A DNA stretch of 7,960 nucleotides, from assembly GCA_002784245.1 (NCBI GenBank), contig PFKL01000051.1, positions 574 through 8,533 of the forward strand, read 5' to 3'. A program made the position numbers and the translations under genes. Source of the DNA: Comamonadaceae bacterium CG_4_10_14_3_um_filter_60_75. GTDB lineage: Bacteria > Pseudomonadota > Gammaproteobacteria > Burkholderiales > Burkholderiaceae_C. A model generated the notes under the pieces. The model did not search any database. It was not told where the DNA came from and worked only from the letters and a program-made list of their open reading frames with translations. Each line of letters starts with the position of its first letter. Position 1 is the first letter of the stretch. This document shows, piece by piece, positions 1-6,893 of the stretch.

Positions 1-1
1 C

Positions 2-1105
2 AACGCGTTGAGCAAAAACTTTTACAACGGCGACTACATTGCCGATATTGCGGCTGACTTCCTGGCCAAAAAAACCGTCAAGTCGGACGACCGCGAATTC
101 ACCGCCAGTGGTGATGCGGCTGATCTGGAGAGCATTCGCCAGTTTGCCGTGGCCTACCTGCGCCGCGAGCAGGACCTGGATTTGCAGGCCTTTGCAGTGA
201 AGTTTGACAACTACTATTTAGAGAGCAGCCTGTACACATCAGGCAAGGTCGAAGCCGCTGTCAAACGCTTGATCGAGGCGGGCAAAACCTACGAGCAGGA
301 CGGCGCGCTGTGGCTCAAGTCCACCGGCTACGGCGACGACAAAGACCGTGTGATGCGCAAGCAAGACGGCACTTACACCTACTTTGTGCCCGATGTGGCT
401 TACCACATCACCAAGTGGGAGCGCGGTTTTCAGAAAGTCATCAACATCCAGGGTACCGACCACCACGGCACCATTGCCCGTGTGCGCGCTGGCTTGCAGG
501 CGGCCAACGTGGGTATTCCGAAGGGTTTTCCGGACTACGTGCTGCACACCATGGTGCGCGTGGTCAAGGGCGGCGAAGAAGTCAAGATCAGCAAGCGCGC
601 GGGCAGCTACGTCACGCTGCGTGATTTGATCGAGTGGACCAGCAAGGACGCGGTGCGCTTTTTCCTGCTCAGCCGCAAGCCCGACACCGAATACACCTTT
701 GACGTGGATTTGGCTGTGGCCAAGAACAATGACAACCCGGTCTACTACGTGCAATACGCTCATGCGCGCATCTGTTCGGTGCTGGCCGCCTGGGGCGGTG
801 ATCGCCAGACCTTGGCTGCAGTGGATTTGAGTGTGCTGAACAGCCCGCAAGCGCAAGCCTTGATGCTGTTGCTGGCCAAATACCCCGACATGCTCAGTGC
901 CGCTGCCGATGGTTTTGCGCCGCATGACGTGACCTTTTACCTGCGTGAACTCGCTGCCTGCTATCACAGCTACTACGATGCGGAGCGTATTCTGGTGGAC
1001 GACGAGCCGGTGAAGCTGGCGCGGCTGGCTTTGGTTGCAGCCACGGCCCAGGTGCTGCGCAATGGGTTGGCGGTGCTGGGTGTCAGCGCCCCGCAAAAGA
1101 TGTAG
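2..1105 (+). CDS. argS: Arginyl-tRNA synthetase, 3' part (5' end outside window)
   Basis: Class I aminoacyl-tRNA synthetase that charges tRNA-Arg with arginine in the cytoplasm. The reading frame is open from the first bases, so the true start lies upstream; the TTG at 8 is an internal codon. About 367 codons are visible, against roughly 560-590 residues for family members, so the N-terminal domain and HIGH motif are missing. Visible parts in order are the end of the Rossmann catalytic domain (DVAYHITKWERGF, then IQGTDHHGTIARV), the KMSKS-loop equivalent KISKRAG (bases 584-604), and the C-terminal helical anticodon-binding (DALR) domain. That domain includes the hallmark YYVQYAHARI and ends near VLRNGLAVLGVSAP. 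The KISKR form, rather than canonical KMSKS, is normal for ArgS. The stop is TAG, and the SPOR-domain gene follows after 17 bases, suggesting co-transcription. The identification is firm. Confidence 0.96.
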   Translation, partial: NALSKNFYNGDYIADIAADFLAKKTVKSDDREFTASGDAADLESIRQFAVAYLRREQDLDLQAFAVKFDNYYLESSLYTSGKVEAAVKRLIEAGKTYEQDGALWLKSTGYGDDKDRVMRKQDGTYTYFVPDVAYHITKWERGFQKVINIQGTDHHGTIARVRAGLQAANVGIPKGFPDYVLHTMVRVVKGGEEVKISKRAGSYVTLRDLIEWTSKDAVRFFLLSRKPDTEYTFDVDLAVAKNNDNPVYYVQYAHARICSVLAAWGGDRQTLAAVDLSVLNSPQAQALMLLLAKYPDMLSAAADGFAPHDVTFYLRELAACYHSYYDAERILVDDEPVKLARLALVAATAQVLRNGLAVLGVSAPQKM

Positions 1106-1111
1106 ATCAAA

Positions 1112-1117
1112 AAGGGG
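1112..1117 (+). promoter_or_regulatory. Ribosome binding site of the SPOR-domain gene
   Basis: AAGGGG lies 5 bases before the ATG at 1123. In-frame ATGs at 1129 and 1132 would put it 11 and 14 bases away, so spacing favours 1123 with 1129 as second choice. It sits in the 17-base gap after the argS stop. Confidence 0.55.
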
Positions 1118-1122
1118 ATGCA

Positions 1123-1749
1123 ATGCAAATGATGAACCGACAACGCGGCGGAACGTTCTGGGGCTTTGTGCTTGGGCTGGTGGTTGGCCTGGCCGCAGCG
1201 TTGCTGGTGGCGGTCTATGTGACCAAGGTGCCTGTCCCGTTTCTGGACAAGGGCACCAACCGGCCCGCCGAGCTTGATGCCGCTGAATCGAAGAAAAACA
1301 AGGACTGGGACCCCAATGCGCCGCTGTATGGCAAGAACCCGGCCAAACCCTCTGCGCCAGAGCAGGTCTTGCCGGCAGCCAGCGGTGCTGTTAGTGGGGC
1401 GATCCAGACCGAAACCAAGCCCGCCGTCACCGCCGACCCGCTGGGCGACCTGCTCAAGGCCAGGGAAGCTGCTGCCAAAGGAACTGTGGCAAAAGCCGCT
1501 GAGGGCGCTGATCCCTTTGTCTATTACGTCCAGGTGGGCGCCTACCGCACGGCAGAAGACGCCGAGAGTCAGCGTGCCAAGTTATCGCTGGCGGGCATCG
1601 AAACCAAGGTCAGCGAGCGTGAACAGGCTGGGCGCGTGGTGTTCAGGGTTCGGGCCGGTCCACTGCAAACCCGCGACGAAGCCGACAAGGCCAAAGCCAG
1701 GCTCGACGCCACTGGCATTGAAGCGGCGTTGGTGCGCGTGCAGAGGTGA
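1123..1749 (+). CDS. SPOR-domain inner-membrane protein (FtsN-like)
   Basis: A 208-residue bitopic membrane protein with a short cytoplasmic N-terminus, one transmembrane helix at about residues 12-34, and a periplasmic Pro/Ala-rich linker at about 35-130. A C-terminal SPOR domain spans about 131-206 (YYVQVGAYRTAEDAE ... VFRVRAGPLQTRDEA). SPOR domains bind glycan strands lacking stem peptides at the division septum, and this architecture is that of FtsN-type division proteins. It is shorter than E. coli FtsN, and whether it is the true FtsN or another SPOR protein cannot be decided here. The start at 1123 is chosen from the AAGGGG upstream; 1129 or 1132 would change the protein by only two or three residues. 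It lies 17 bases after argS and 24 before dsbA, an arrangement I recall as recurrent in Burkholderiales, so it is probably transcribed with both. Confidence 0.88.
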   Translation: MQMMNRQRGGTFWGFVLGLVVGLAAALLVAVYVTKVPVPFLDKGTNRPAELDAAESKKNKDWDPNAPLYGKNPAKPSAPEQVLPAASGAVSGAIQTETKPAVTADPLGDLLKAREAAAKGTVAKAAEGADPFVYYVQVGAYRTAEDAESQRAKLSLAGIETKVSEREQAGRVVFRVRAGPLQTRDEADKAKARLDATGIEAALVRVQR

Positions 1750-1773
1750 ACCTTTCTCGCCGGGAAATTTTTC

Positions 1774-2424
1774 ATGGAACGACGTTATTTTTTGACTTTG
1801 ACGAGCAGCGTTGCCGCCGGTTTGTCCGGGGTCAGCGCGCTGGCGCTTGCCCAAGCGGGTAATCCGCGCGCAGGCGTTGATTTCCGCACGCTTGACCGTG
1901 TGGCGCCGGTCGATGCGCCTGCGGGCAAGATCGAAGTGATTGAATTTTTTTGGTACGGCTGTCCGCACTGCAATGCCTTTGAGCCGGTGCTGGCGCAATG
2001 GGTCAAGGCCTTGCCTGCCGACGTGGTGTTCAAGCGCGTGCCCATTGCTTTCCAGCCTGGTTTTGTGCCGCAGCAACAATTGTTTTATGCGCTGGAGGCG
2101 ATGGGACTGGTCGATAAATTGCATACCCAGGTTTTTGCCGCCATTCACCGTGACCGGCTGAAGCTTGTCAGCCCTGCAGACATCAGCGCCTGGGTGGTCA
2201 AGCAAGGCGTTGACGCCACCGCGTTTGCCAGCCAGTTCAACTCGTTTTCGGTCGTTGCCAAAGCGCGTCGTGCGAGTCAGCTGATGGACGCCTACCAGGT
2301 CGAAGGCGTCCCGGCGCTCGGCGTAGCCGGGCGGTTTTATACCGACGGCGAACTTACCCGTGCTATGGACCGCGCCTTGCAGGTCACCGCTTTCCTGATC
2401 AGCGAAGTACGGGTCGGGCGTTGA
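1774..2424 (+). CDS. dsbA: Thiol:disulfide interchange protein DsbA
   Basis: Periplasmic thioredoxin-fold oxidase that introduces disulfide bonds into exported proteins and is reoxidised by DsbB. The 216-residue precursor has an N-terminal export signal with likely cleavage after ALALA (about residue 26). The active site CPHC is at residues 63-66 in the context FFWYGCPHCNAFEP, the same dipeptide as E. coli DsbA. An inserted helical domain follows, then the conserved cis-proline loop EGVPAL (Val179-Pro180) expected opposite the active site. All catalytic elements are present. The signal begins MERRYFLT, which resembles a twin-arginine (RRxFL) motif. A GGGAA at 1762-1766 gives a reasonable Shine-Dalgarno match for the ATG. 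It is probably the last gene of the argS-SPOR-dsbA unit. No dsbB is in the window. Confidence 0.94.
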   Translation: MERRYFLTLTSSVAAGLSGVSALALAQAGNPRAGVDFRTLDRVAPVDAPAGKIEVIEFFWYGCPHCNAFEPVLAQWVKALPADVVFKRVPIAFQPGFVPQQQLFYALEAMGLVDKLHTQVFAAIHRDRLKLVSPADISAWVVKQGVDATAFASQFNSFSVVAKARRASQLMDAYQVEGVPALGVAGRFYTDGELTRAMDRALQVTAFLISEVRVGR

Positions 2425-2465
2425 TTCCACCGCGCAAAACAAATCATTTCTTTCGCCCTGGTGCG

Positions 2466-2494
2466 CTGCACGGCGCCCGGTGCATGGCTACAAT
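2466..2494 (+). promoter_or_regulatory. Possible sigma-70 promoter for the lptA-lptB-rpoN cluster
   Basis: The 102-base gap between dsbA and lptA contains TACAAT at 2489-2494, five of six matches to the -10 consensus, about 32 bases before the lptA start. The -35 region is poor (CTGCAC at 2466-2471 with a 17-base spacer), so strength and exact limits are uncertain. The gap shows no convincing terminator for dsbA, so read-through transcription into lptA is also possible. Confidence 0.38.
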
Positions 2495-2526
2495 CTTGGG
2501 CATGTTTATGCAAGATTCATGCCTTT

Positions 2527-3153
2527 ATGAATAAGCCGTTTTTCTCCTGCGGGTTTGTGCTGCTGGCCGCGCTGTGGTCGGCGTCGGTGCAGGCCGAAAA
2601 AGCGGACCGTGACAAACCCATGAACGTGGAGGCCGACGCGCTGCGCTACGACGATGCCCGGCAGGTGAGCGTGTTCACCGGGCGTGTGGTGCTGACCAAG
2701 GGCACGATCCTGATCCGCGGCGACAAAGTTGACGTGCGTCAGGACCCCGATGGCAACCAGTTTGGCGTTGTCACCGCCGAGCCCGGCAAGCGGGCTTTTT
2801 TCCGGCAAAAACGCGAAGGTCTGGATGAATACATCGAAGGCGAGGGGCAGACGATTGACTACGACGGCAAGGCCGACACCGTCAAATTCCTCAGCAACGC
2901 GCAGTTGCGGCGTTATGTCGGCAGCAAACTCAACGACGAATTCAAGGCGGCGGTGATCGTCTACAACAACGTCACCGAGGTGTTCACGCTCGACGGTGCG
3001 CCGGTGCCAGGCAGTCAGGCGGGGGCACCGGCCGGGCGCGTGCGCGCCATGCTCACACCCAAATCCGACGCGGCAACGCCACCCGCAGGCACCGCCTCGC
3101 GCGCGGGTGTGTCGCTGCGCGAAACCCCTGCATTGCGCGGAACCAAACCATGA
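2527..3153 (+). CDS. lptA: LPS transport periplasmic protein LptA
   Basis: Periplasmic component of the Lpt machine, whose beta-jellyroll units polymerise into the bridge carrying lipopolysaccharide from the inner-membrane LptBFGC complex to LptDE. The 208-residue precursor has a Sec signal peptide (MNKPFF, hydrophobic core, cleavage after SVQA at residue 23). An OstA/LptA domain spans about 30-155 (PMNVEADALRYDDARQVSVF, TKGTILIRGDKVDV, YDGKADTVKFLSNAQLRRY). A Pro/Ala/Gly-rich tail of about 45 residues makes it longer than the roughly 185-residue E. coli protein. The frame is open back to 2461, but the signal peptide only makes sense from the ATG at 2527; no strong Shine-Dalgarno is visible before it. 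The stop overlaps the lptB start (ATGA), indicating translational coupling. lptC, next to lptA in enterics, is not immediately upstream. Confidence 0.92.
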   Translation: MNKPFFSCGFVLLAALWSASVQAEKADRDKPMNVEADALRYDDARQVSVFTGRVVLTKGTILIRGDKVDVRQDPDGNQFGVVTAEPGKRAFFRQKREGLDEYIEGEGQTIDYDGKADTVKFLSNAQLRRYVGSKLNDEFKAAVIVYNNVTEVFTLDGAPVPGSQAGAPAGRVRAMLTPKSDAATPPAGTASRAGVSLRETPALRGTKP

Positions 3154-3971
3154 CGGTGCCCGAGGCGTCGGTGCAGCAAGCGGTGGTGGCCGACGACGCG
3201 CCAGCGCGACCCGCGTGTGGCAACGAAGGCGTGAGTTGCCTGCAGGCGCACCATCTGCAAAAGTTCTATGGCAGCCGCGAAGTGGTCAAGGACGTGTCGC
3301 TGTCGGTGCGCAAGGGCGAGGTGGTCGGCTTGCTCGGCCCCAATGGCGCGGGCAAGACCACGTCTTTTTACATGATCGTGGGGCTGGTGCGTGCCAGCGC
3401 GGGTGACATCACCATCGACGGCAAGTCGATCGAACACATGCCGATCCATCGCCGCTCTCGGTTGGGGCTGAGCTACCTGCCACAAGAGGCGTCGATTTTT
3501 CGCAAACTCAACGTGCAGGACAACGTGCGTGCGGTGCTGGAACTGCAGGTAGACGAGCGTGGGCAAGCGCTGGCCGAAGTCGAGATCGAGAAGCGCCTGA
3601 ACTCGCTGCTGCAGGATCTGCGTGTAGACCATTTGCGCCAGTCCAGCGCGTTGTCACTCTCGGGTGGCGAGCGCCGTCGTGTCGAGATTGCCCGTGCGCT
3701 GGCGACGCAACCGCGCTTTATTTTGCTCGACGAGCCGTTTGCCGGTATTGATCCGATTGCGGTGATCGAGATCCAGCGCATCATCAGTTTCTTGAAGCAG
3801 CGCGGCATTGGTGTCTTGATCACCGACCACAACGTGCGCGAGACGCTGGGTATTTGTGATCACGCTTTCATCATCAGCGAAGGCCGTGTGCTGGCGCAGG
3901 GCACGCCCGCAGATATCGTCAACGACGCCGATGTGCGCCGCGTGTACCTTGGTGAACATTTCAGGATGTAG
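3150..3971 (+). CDS. lptB: LPS export ABC transporter ATPase LptB
   Basis: Cytoplasmic ATPase that drives LPS extraction from the inner membrane with LptF, LptG and LptC. All ABC motifs are present: Walker A GPNGAGKT at residues 63-70, Q-loop in YLPQEASIF, signature LSGGE at 170-174, Walker B RFILLDEP with Asp194 and Glu195, and H-loop His227 in ITDHNVRET. PNGAGKTTSFYMIVG, QEASIFRKL and the C-terminal VYLGEHF distinguish LptB from LivF/LivG-type ATPases. It has 273 residues against 241 in E. coli; the excess is an N-terminal stretch of about 30 residues of no evident fold. The ATG at 3150 overlaps the lptA TGA. A GTG at 3231 would remove the extension but has only a badly spaced GAAGG, so the overlapping ATG is preferred. 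rpoN starts directly after the stop. Confidence 0.96.
   Translation: MTVPEASVQQAVVADDAPARPACGNEGVSCLQAHHLQKFYGSREVVKDVSLSVRKGEVVGLLGPNGAGKTTSFYMIVGLVRASAGDITIDGKSIEHMPIHRRSRLGLSYLPQEASIFRKLNVQDNVRAVLELQVDERGQALAEVEIEKRLNSLLQDLRVDHLRQSSALSLSGGERRRVEIARALATQPRFILLDEPFAGIDPIAVIEIQRIISFLKQRGIGVLITDHNVRETLGICDHAFIISEGRVLAQGTPADIVNDADVRRVYLGEHFRM
3963..3966 (+). promoter_or_regulatory. Ribosome binding site of rpoN inside lptB
   Basis: AGGA lies in the last codons of lptB, five bases before the rpoN ATG at 3972. Because the rpoN start follows the lptB TAG with no gap, rpoN translation is probably coupled to that of lptB. Confidence 0.5.
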
Positions 3972-5561
3972 ATGAAACCGAGCCTGTCCTTACGTGTTTC
4001 GCAGCACCTGGCGCTGACGCCGCAGCTGCAGCAGTCGATCCGGCTGTTGCAGCTCTCCACGCTCGATCTGGACCAAGAGGTCAACCAGATGCTCGACGAC
4101 AACCCATTTCTGGAGCGGGCCAACGACGAAGCCGAGCGCGAGCTGTTTGGTCTGGCGCAGGCCGACACGCCAGTGAGCACCGCCGACAAAGACTTTGAAA
4201 GCGTCTACACGCCGCCCGAGTCGACACGCCTGAAGACGTCTGAAGCCGACAGCGACGCGCCAGACACCGGCCTGTCCTCGGACGACACCCTCGATTGGGA
4301 TGGTGACGGCAGCGTCAGCCTCTCGCCCGACGACAGCGAGTGGGGCGGCGATGCACCGGCGCGTGGCAACAACCTGTCGGGCGACGATGCCATGGACGCG
4401 ACCGAGCTGGCGCGCAACCAGGAGTCGCTGCAGAGCCATTTGCACCGGCAGGCCTTGTCGCTGCATCTGAGCGACGAAGACAGCGCCGCCTTGCGGTTCT
4501 TGATCGAATCGCTCAACGATGACGGTTACCTTCAAGACGACCTGACCGAGCTGGCGCGCGGCCTGGCCGGTGACGACGACGATGATGACGACGAGTTGGC
4601 GCAGCTTGTGCACCATTTCACGGTGGCCTTGCGTTTGCTGCAAAGCCTGGAGCCGGTGGGTGTGGGCGCGCGTAACCTGGCCGAGTGTCTGACGCTGCAG
4701 TTGCGGTCGCTGCGCGACAGCACAACCTGCAACCTCGACACCATCGACGTGGCCTTGCGTATTTGCGCGCAGCCGATGGACTTGCTGGCACGCCGTGACA
4801 TCAAGCACCTGGTGCCGCTGGTGGACGCCAGCGATACCGCGGTGCGCAACGCGATCGGGCTGCTTGGTCACCTGGAGCCCAAACCCGGGCGGCGTTTTAT
4901 TGATCTGGAACGAAATGTCGTCATTCCGGATGTGCTGGTGCTGCGAAGCGGCGATGAAACCAGCCCAAAGTTTGAGGTGCGCCTCAATCCCGACGTCATG
5001 CCACGCCTGCGCGTGCACGACATTTATGCCAGTGCGCTGCGCGGCCATAAGGCCGGTGGTACCGACGCCGCCAACGCGCTGGCGTTGCAGCAGCGGCTGA
5101 CCGAGGCGCGCTGGTTCATCAAAAACATCCAGCAGCGTTTTGAAACCATCCTGCGCGTCAGCAAAGCCATTGTCGAGCGTCAGAAGAGCTTCTTCATCCA
5201 CGGTGAACTGGCCATGCGCCCGCTGGTGCTGCGCGAGATTGCCGACGAGCTGGGCCTGCACGAATCGACCATCAGCCGCGTCACCACCGCCAAGTACATG
5301 GCCACGCCTTACGGCACGTTTGAGCTGAAGTATTTCTTTGGTTCGGGGCTGAACACCGAGTCCGGCGGCAACGCGTCGAGCACCGCGGTACGCGCGCTGA
5401 TCAAGCAGTTCATCGACGCCGAGAGCCCCAAAAAGCCGCTCAGCGACAACCAGTTGTCAGAAATGCTTAAAGAGCAAGGCATTGAATGCGCCCGCCGTAC
5501 CGTCGCCAAATACCGCGAAGGTCTGCGCATTGCCACCGCGTCGTTAAGAAAGACACTGTGA
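3972..5561 (+). CDS. rpoN: RNA polymerase sigma-54 factor RpoN
   Basis: Alternative sigma factor that directs RNA polymerase to -24/-12 promoters and needs an AAA+ activator to melt DNA. The domain order is complete. Region I (about 1-50) is Gln/Leu-rich (LALTPQLQQSIRLLQLS ... NPFLE). Region II (about 50-150) is long and acidic, followed by the core-binding domain. The HTH is at about 417-438 (LREIADELGLHESTISRV), and the RpoN box ARRTVAKYREGL begins at residue 507 and recognises the -24 element. The protein has 529 residues against 477 in E. coli; much of the excess is the acidic region II, plus a run of seven Asp at residues 201-207. The location after lptA-lptB is widely conserved in proteobacteria. 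The next gene here is an rRNA methyltransferase; the enteric order has hpf and ptsN at this point. No mutation of key motifs is visible. Confidence 0.97.
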   Translation: MKPSLSLRVSQHLALTPQLQQSIRLLQLSTLDLDQEVNQMLDDNPFLERANDEAERELFGLAQADTPVSTADKDFESVYTPPESTRLKTSEADSDAPDTGLSSDDTLDWDGDGSVSLSPDDSEWGGDAPARGNNLSGDDAMDATELARNQESLQSHLHRQALSLHLSDEDSAALRFLIESLNDDGYLQDDLTELARGLAGDDDDDDDELAQLVHHFTVALRLLQSLEPVGVGARNLAECLTLQLRSLRDSTTCNLDTIDVALRICAQPMDLLARRDIKHLVPLVDASDTAVRNAIGLLGHLEPKPGRRFIDLERNVVIPDVLVLRSGDETSPKFEVRLNPDVMPRLRVHDIYASALRGHKAGGTDAANALALQQRLTEARWFIKNIQQRFETILRVSKAIVERQKSFFIHGELAMRPLVLREIADELGLHESTISRVTTAKYMATPYGTFELKYFFGSGLNTESGGNASSTAVRALIKQFIDAESPKKPLSDNQLSEMLKEQGIECARRTVAKYREGLRIATASLRKTL

Positions 5562-5577
5562 ACTTTGCGGGACAGAC

Positions 5578-6828
5578 ATGAACCAGCTCCAACTCTTCCT
5601 GCCCTGCGCCGCTGGCGTGGAGGACTATCTGGCCCCCGAGGTGCTGCGCATCACCGGTCTGCCGCCAGGCTGTATCACCAAACAGCGTGGTGGCGTGGCG
5701 GTGCGAACTAGCTTTGCGCACGCCATGCTGCTCAACCTGTACAGCCGTCTGGCCCAGCGCGTGTTGGTGCTGCTCTCCTACACACAGTACCGCAATGAGC
5801 AGGATTTGTATCGCGCCGCATCTGAGGTGCCGTGGGAGCGCTGGTTCACTCCGCGCGAGAGCATCAAGGTGGAGATCACCGCGCAGCACAGCCCGCTGAC
5901 CAGCCTGAACTTTGCTGCGCTCAAGATCAAGGACGCGGTGTGCGACCGCTTTCGCACTGTGGCCAACGGTGTGCGCCCGGATGTCAACACCCAGTGGCCC
6001 GACGTGCGCATTTATGCCCACCTGACCACCGACAGTTGTTCGCTCTACATCGACACCTCGGGCGAGCCACTGTTCAAACGTGGTTGGCGTGAAGACAAGG
6101 GCGATGCGCCTTTGAAAGAAACCCTGGCCGCCGCGATGATTGCCGCCAGCGGCTGGCTCGACGGTGAGGGCGACTTGCAGCCCCTGTACGACCCGTGTTG
6201 TGGCAGCGGCACCATTCTGATCGAAGCCGCTCAAATGGCCTGCAACATGCCCGCTGGGGGCCAGCGCCACTTTGCTTTCGAGAAATACCTGCCCTTCAAA
6301 AAGCCAGCTTGGGATGCTATCAAACAAGAAGCTGCTGCCGAAGTAACGATGCCGGATGCAGGCCAAAAATCCATTATCTTTGGCAGTGACGTGGCGCACC
6401 GCATGGTCGACTTTGCCCAGCGCAACGCCGAGCGCGCCGGGGTCGCCCAAGTGATCGAATTCCGCGGTGGCGACGCGTTGCAGCGCATGCCGCCGATCGA
6501 GGTGGGTGCAGGCGGGGGTGTGCTGTTGCTCAACCCACCCTACGGCGAGCGTATCGAGGTGGCAGGCGTGGCTGGAACTGCGAAATTTGGCGCGCGTGAG
6601 CTGCCGCAGCAGGAAGGCGCTGGCGAATTCTTCAACCAATTGGCCAGCCACTGGAAGAAAAACTACCCCGGCTGGACCGCCTGGGTGCTCACGCCTGACC
6701 TGAAACTGCCCAGCAAAATGCGCCTGAAAGAGTCGCGCCGTGTGCCGATGTGGAACGGGCCGATCGAATGCCGCCTGTTCCGCTTTGACATGGTGGCGGG
6801 CAAGATGACACCCGAGCACCGAGAGTGA
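5578..6828 (+). CDS. THUMP-domain SAM-dependent RNA methyltransferase (RlmL-like)
   Basis: A 416-residue predicted RNA N2-guanine methyltransferase. The N-terminal ferredoxin-like and THUMP RNA-binding part is about residues 5-160 (starting LFLPCAAGVEDYLAPE and containing SIKVEITAQHSPLTSLNF and LYIDTSGEPLFKRGWR). The Rossmann-type methyltransferase domain has the SAM-binding motif DPCCGSGT at residues 205-212 and the catalytic NPPYGERI starting at residue 319, the N/D-PPY signature of amino-methylating enzymes. It matches the N-terminal half of E. coli RlmKL, which makes m2G2445 in 23S rRNA, but stands alone without the RlmK half. The exact target base is inferred from that similarity. The ATG at 5578 is 16 bases after rpoN with a weak purine-rich GGGA upstream, so it is probably read from the same transcript. 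Its TGA stop lies within a repeat element (next entries). Confidence 0.9.
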   Translation: MNQLQLFLPCAAGVEDYLAPEVLRITGLPPGCITKQRGGVAVRTSFAHAMLLNLYSRLAQRVLVLLSYTQYRNEQDLYRAASEVPWERWFTPRESIKVEITAQHSPLTSLNFAALKIKDAVCDRFRTVANGVRPDVNTQWPDVRIYAHLTTDSCSLYIDTSGEPLFKRGWREDKGDAPLKETLAAAMIAASGWLDGEGDLQPLYDPCCGSGTILIEAAQMACNMPAGGQRHFAFEKYLPFKKPAWDAIKQEAAAEVTMPDAGQKSIIFGSDVAHRMVDFAQRNAERAGVAQVIEFRGGDALQRMPPIEVGAGGGVLLLNPPYGERIEVAGVAGTAKFGARELPQQEGAGEFFNQLASHWKKNYPGWTAWVLTPDLKLPSKMRLKESRRVPMWNGPIECRLFRFDMVAGKMTPEHRE

Positions 6829-6840
6829 AATTGTGAAATT
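6825..6840 (+). repeat. Tandem 8-bp duplication GTGAAATT over the methyltransferase stop
   Basis: GTGAAATT occurs twice in direct tandem (6825-6832 and 6833-6840). The TGA of the first copy is the methyltransferase stop codon, and the second copy is the outer end of the palindrome that follows. The last codon before the stop, and the stop itself, are therefore contributed or bordered by repeat sequence. Confidence 0.7.
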
Positions 6841-6893
6841 GGGGTCAGATCACCGGCCGCGCAGCGGATGTGTGCTCTGACCCCCAATTTCAC
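6833..6893. repeat. GGGGTCAGA palindromic repeat (REP/MITE-like)
   Basis: A 61-base imperfect palindrome. The left arm GTGAAATTGGGGTCAGA (6833-6849) is complementary to the right arm TCTGACCCCCAATTTCAC (6876-6893), with a single extra C in the right arm. The 26-base centre can also pair, with stem CCGC/GCGG (6857-6860 with 6864-6867) around a GCA loop and CAC/GTG outside it. Elements with TGAAATTGGGGTCAGA ends are, from memory, scattered through many beta- and gammaproteobacterial genomes and often accompany REP-associated tyrosine (IS200-like) transposases. No transposase is visible here. As RNA it would form a strong hairpin after the methyltransferase gene and could protect or attenuate the transcript. 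There is no U-tract, so it is not a standard intrinsic terminator. Confidence 0.8.

Noticed and set aside
8..10. TTG at base 8 as the start of argS
   Set aside because: The frame is open upstream and the protein at this point is the middle of ArgS, so the gene is simply cut by the window edge.
239..1123. Long minus-strand open frame of 294 codons opposite argS
   Set aside because: Its translation has no recognisable domain and is rich in His, Gln and Val, as expected from the complement of GC-rich coding sequence. argS is unambiguous on the other strand.
3990..5261. Minus-strand open frame of 423 codons opposite rpoN
   Set aside because: RpoN is certain from region I to the RpoN box. The antisense frame is a codon-bias shadow with no motif and no ribosome binding site of note.
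6311..6370. Possible copy of the PIN-gene hairpin repeat inside the methyltransferase gene (TGCTAT, AGCT and GGCC at the same spacing)
   Set aside because: The overall identity is weak, and as far as I recall the E. coli RlmL sequence the protein there has the same length between the Trp and the GSD motif, so nothing appears to be inserted.
5467..6819. Minus-strand open frame of 450 codons opposite the methyltransferase
   Set aside because: Same shadow effect; the + strand carries the SAM-binding and NPPY motifs in order, and the antisense product resembles nothing I recognise.
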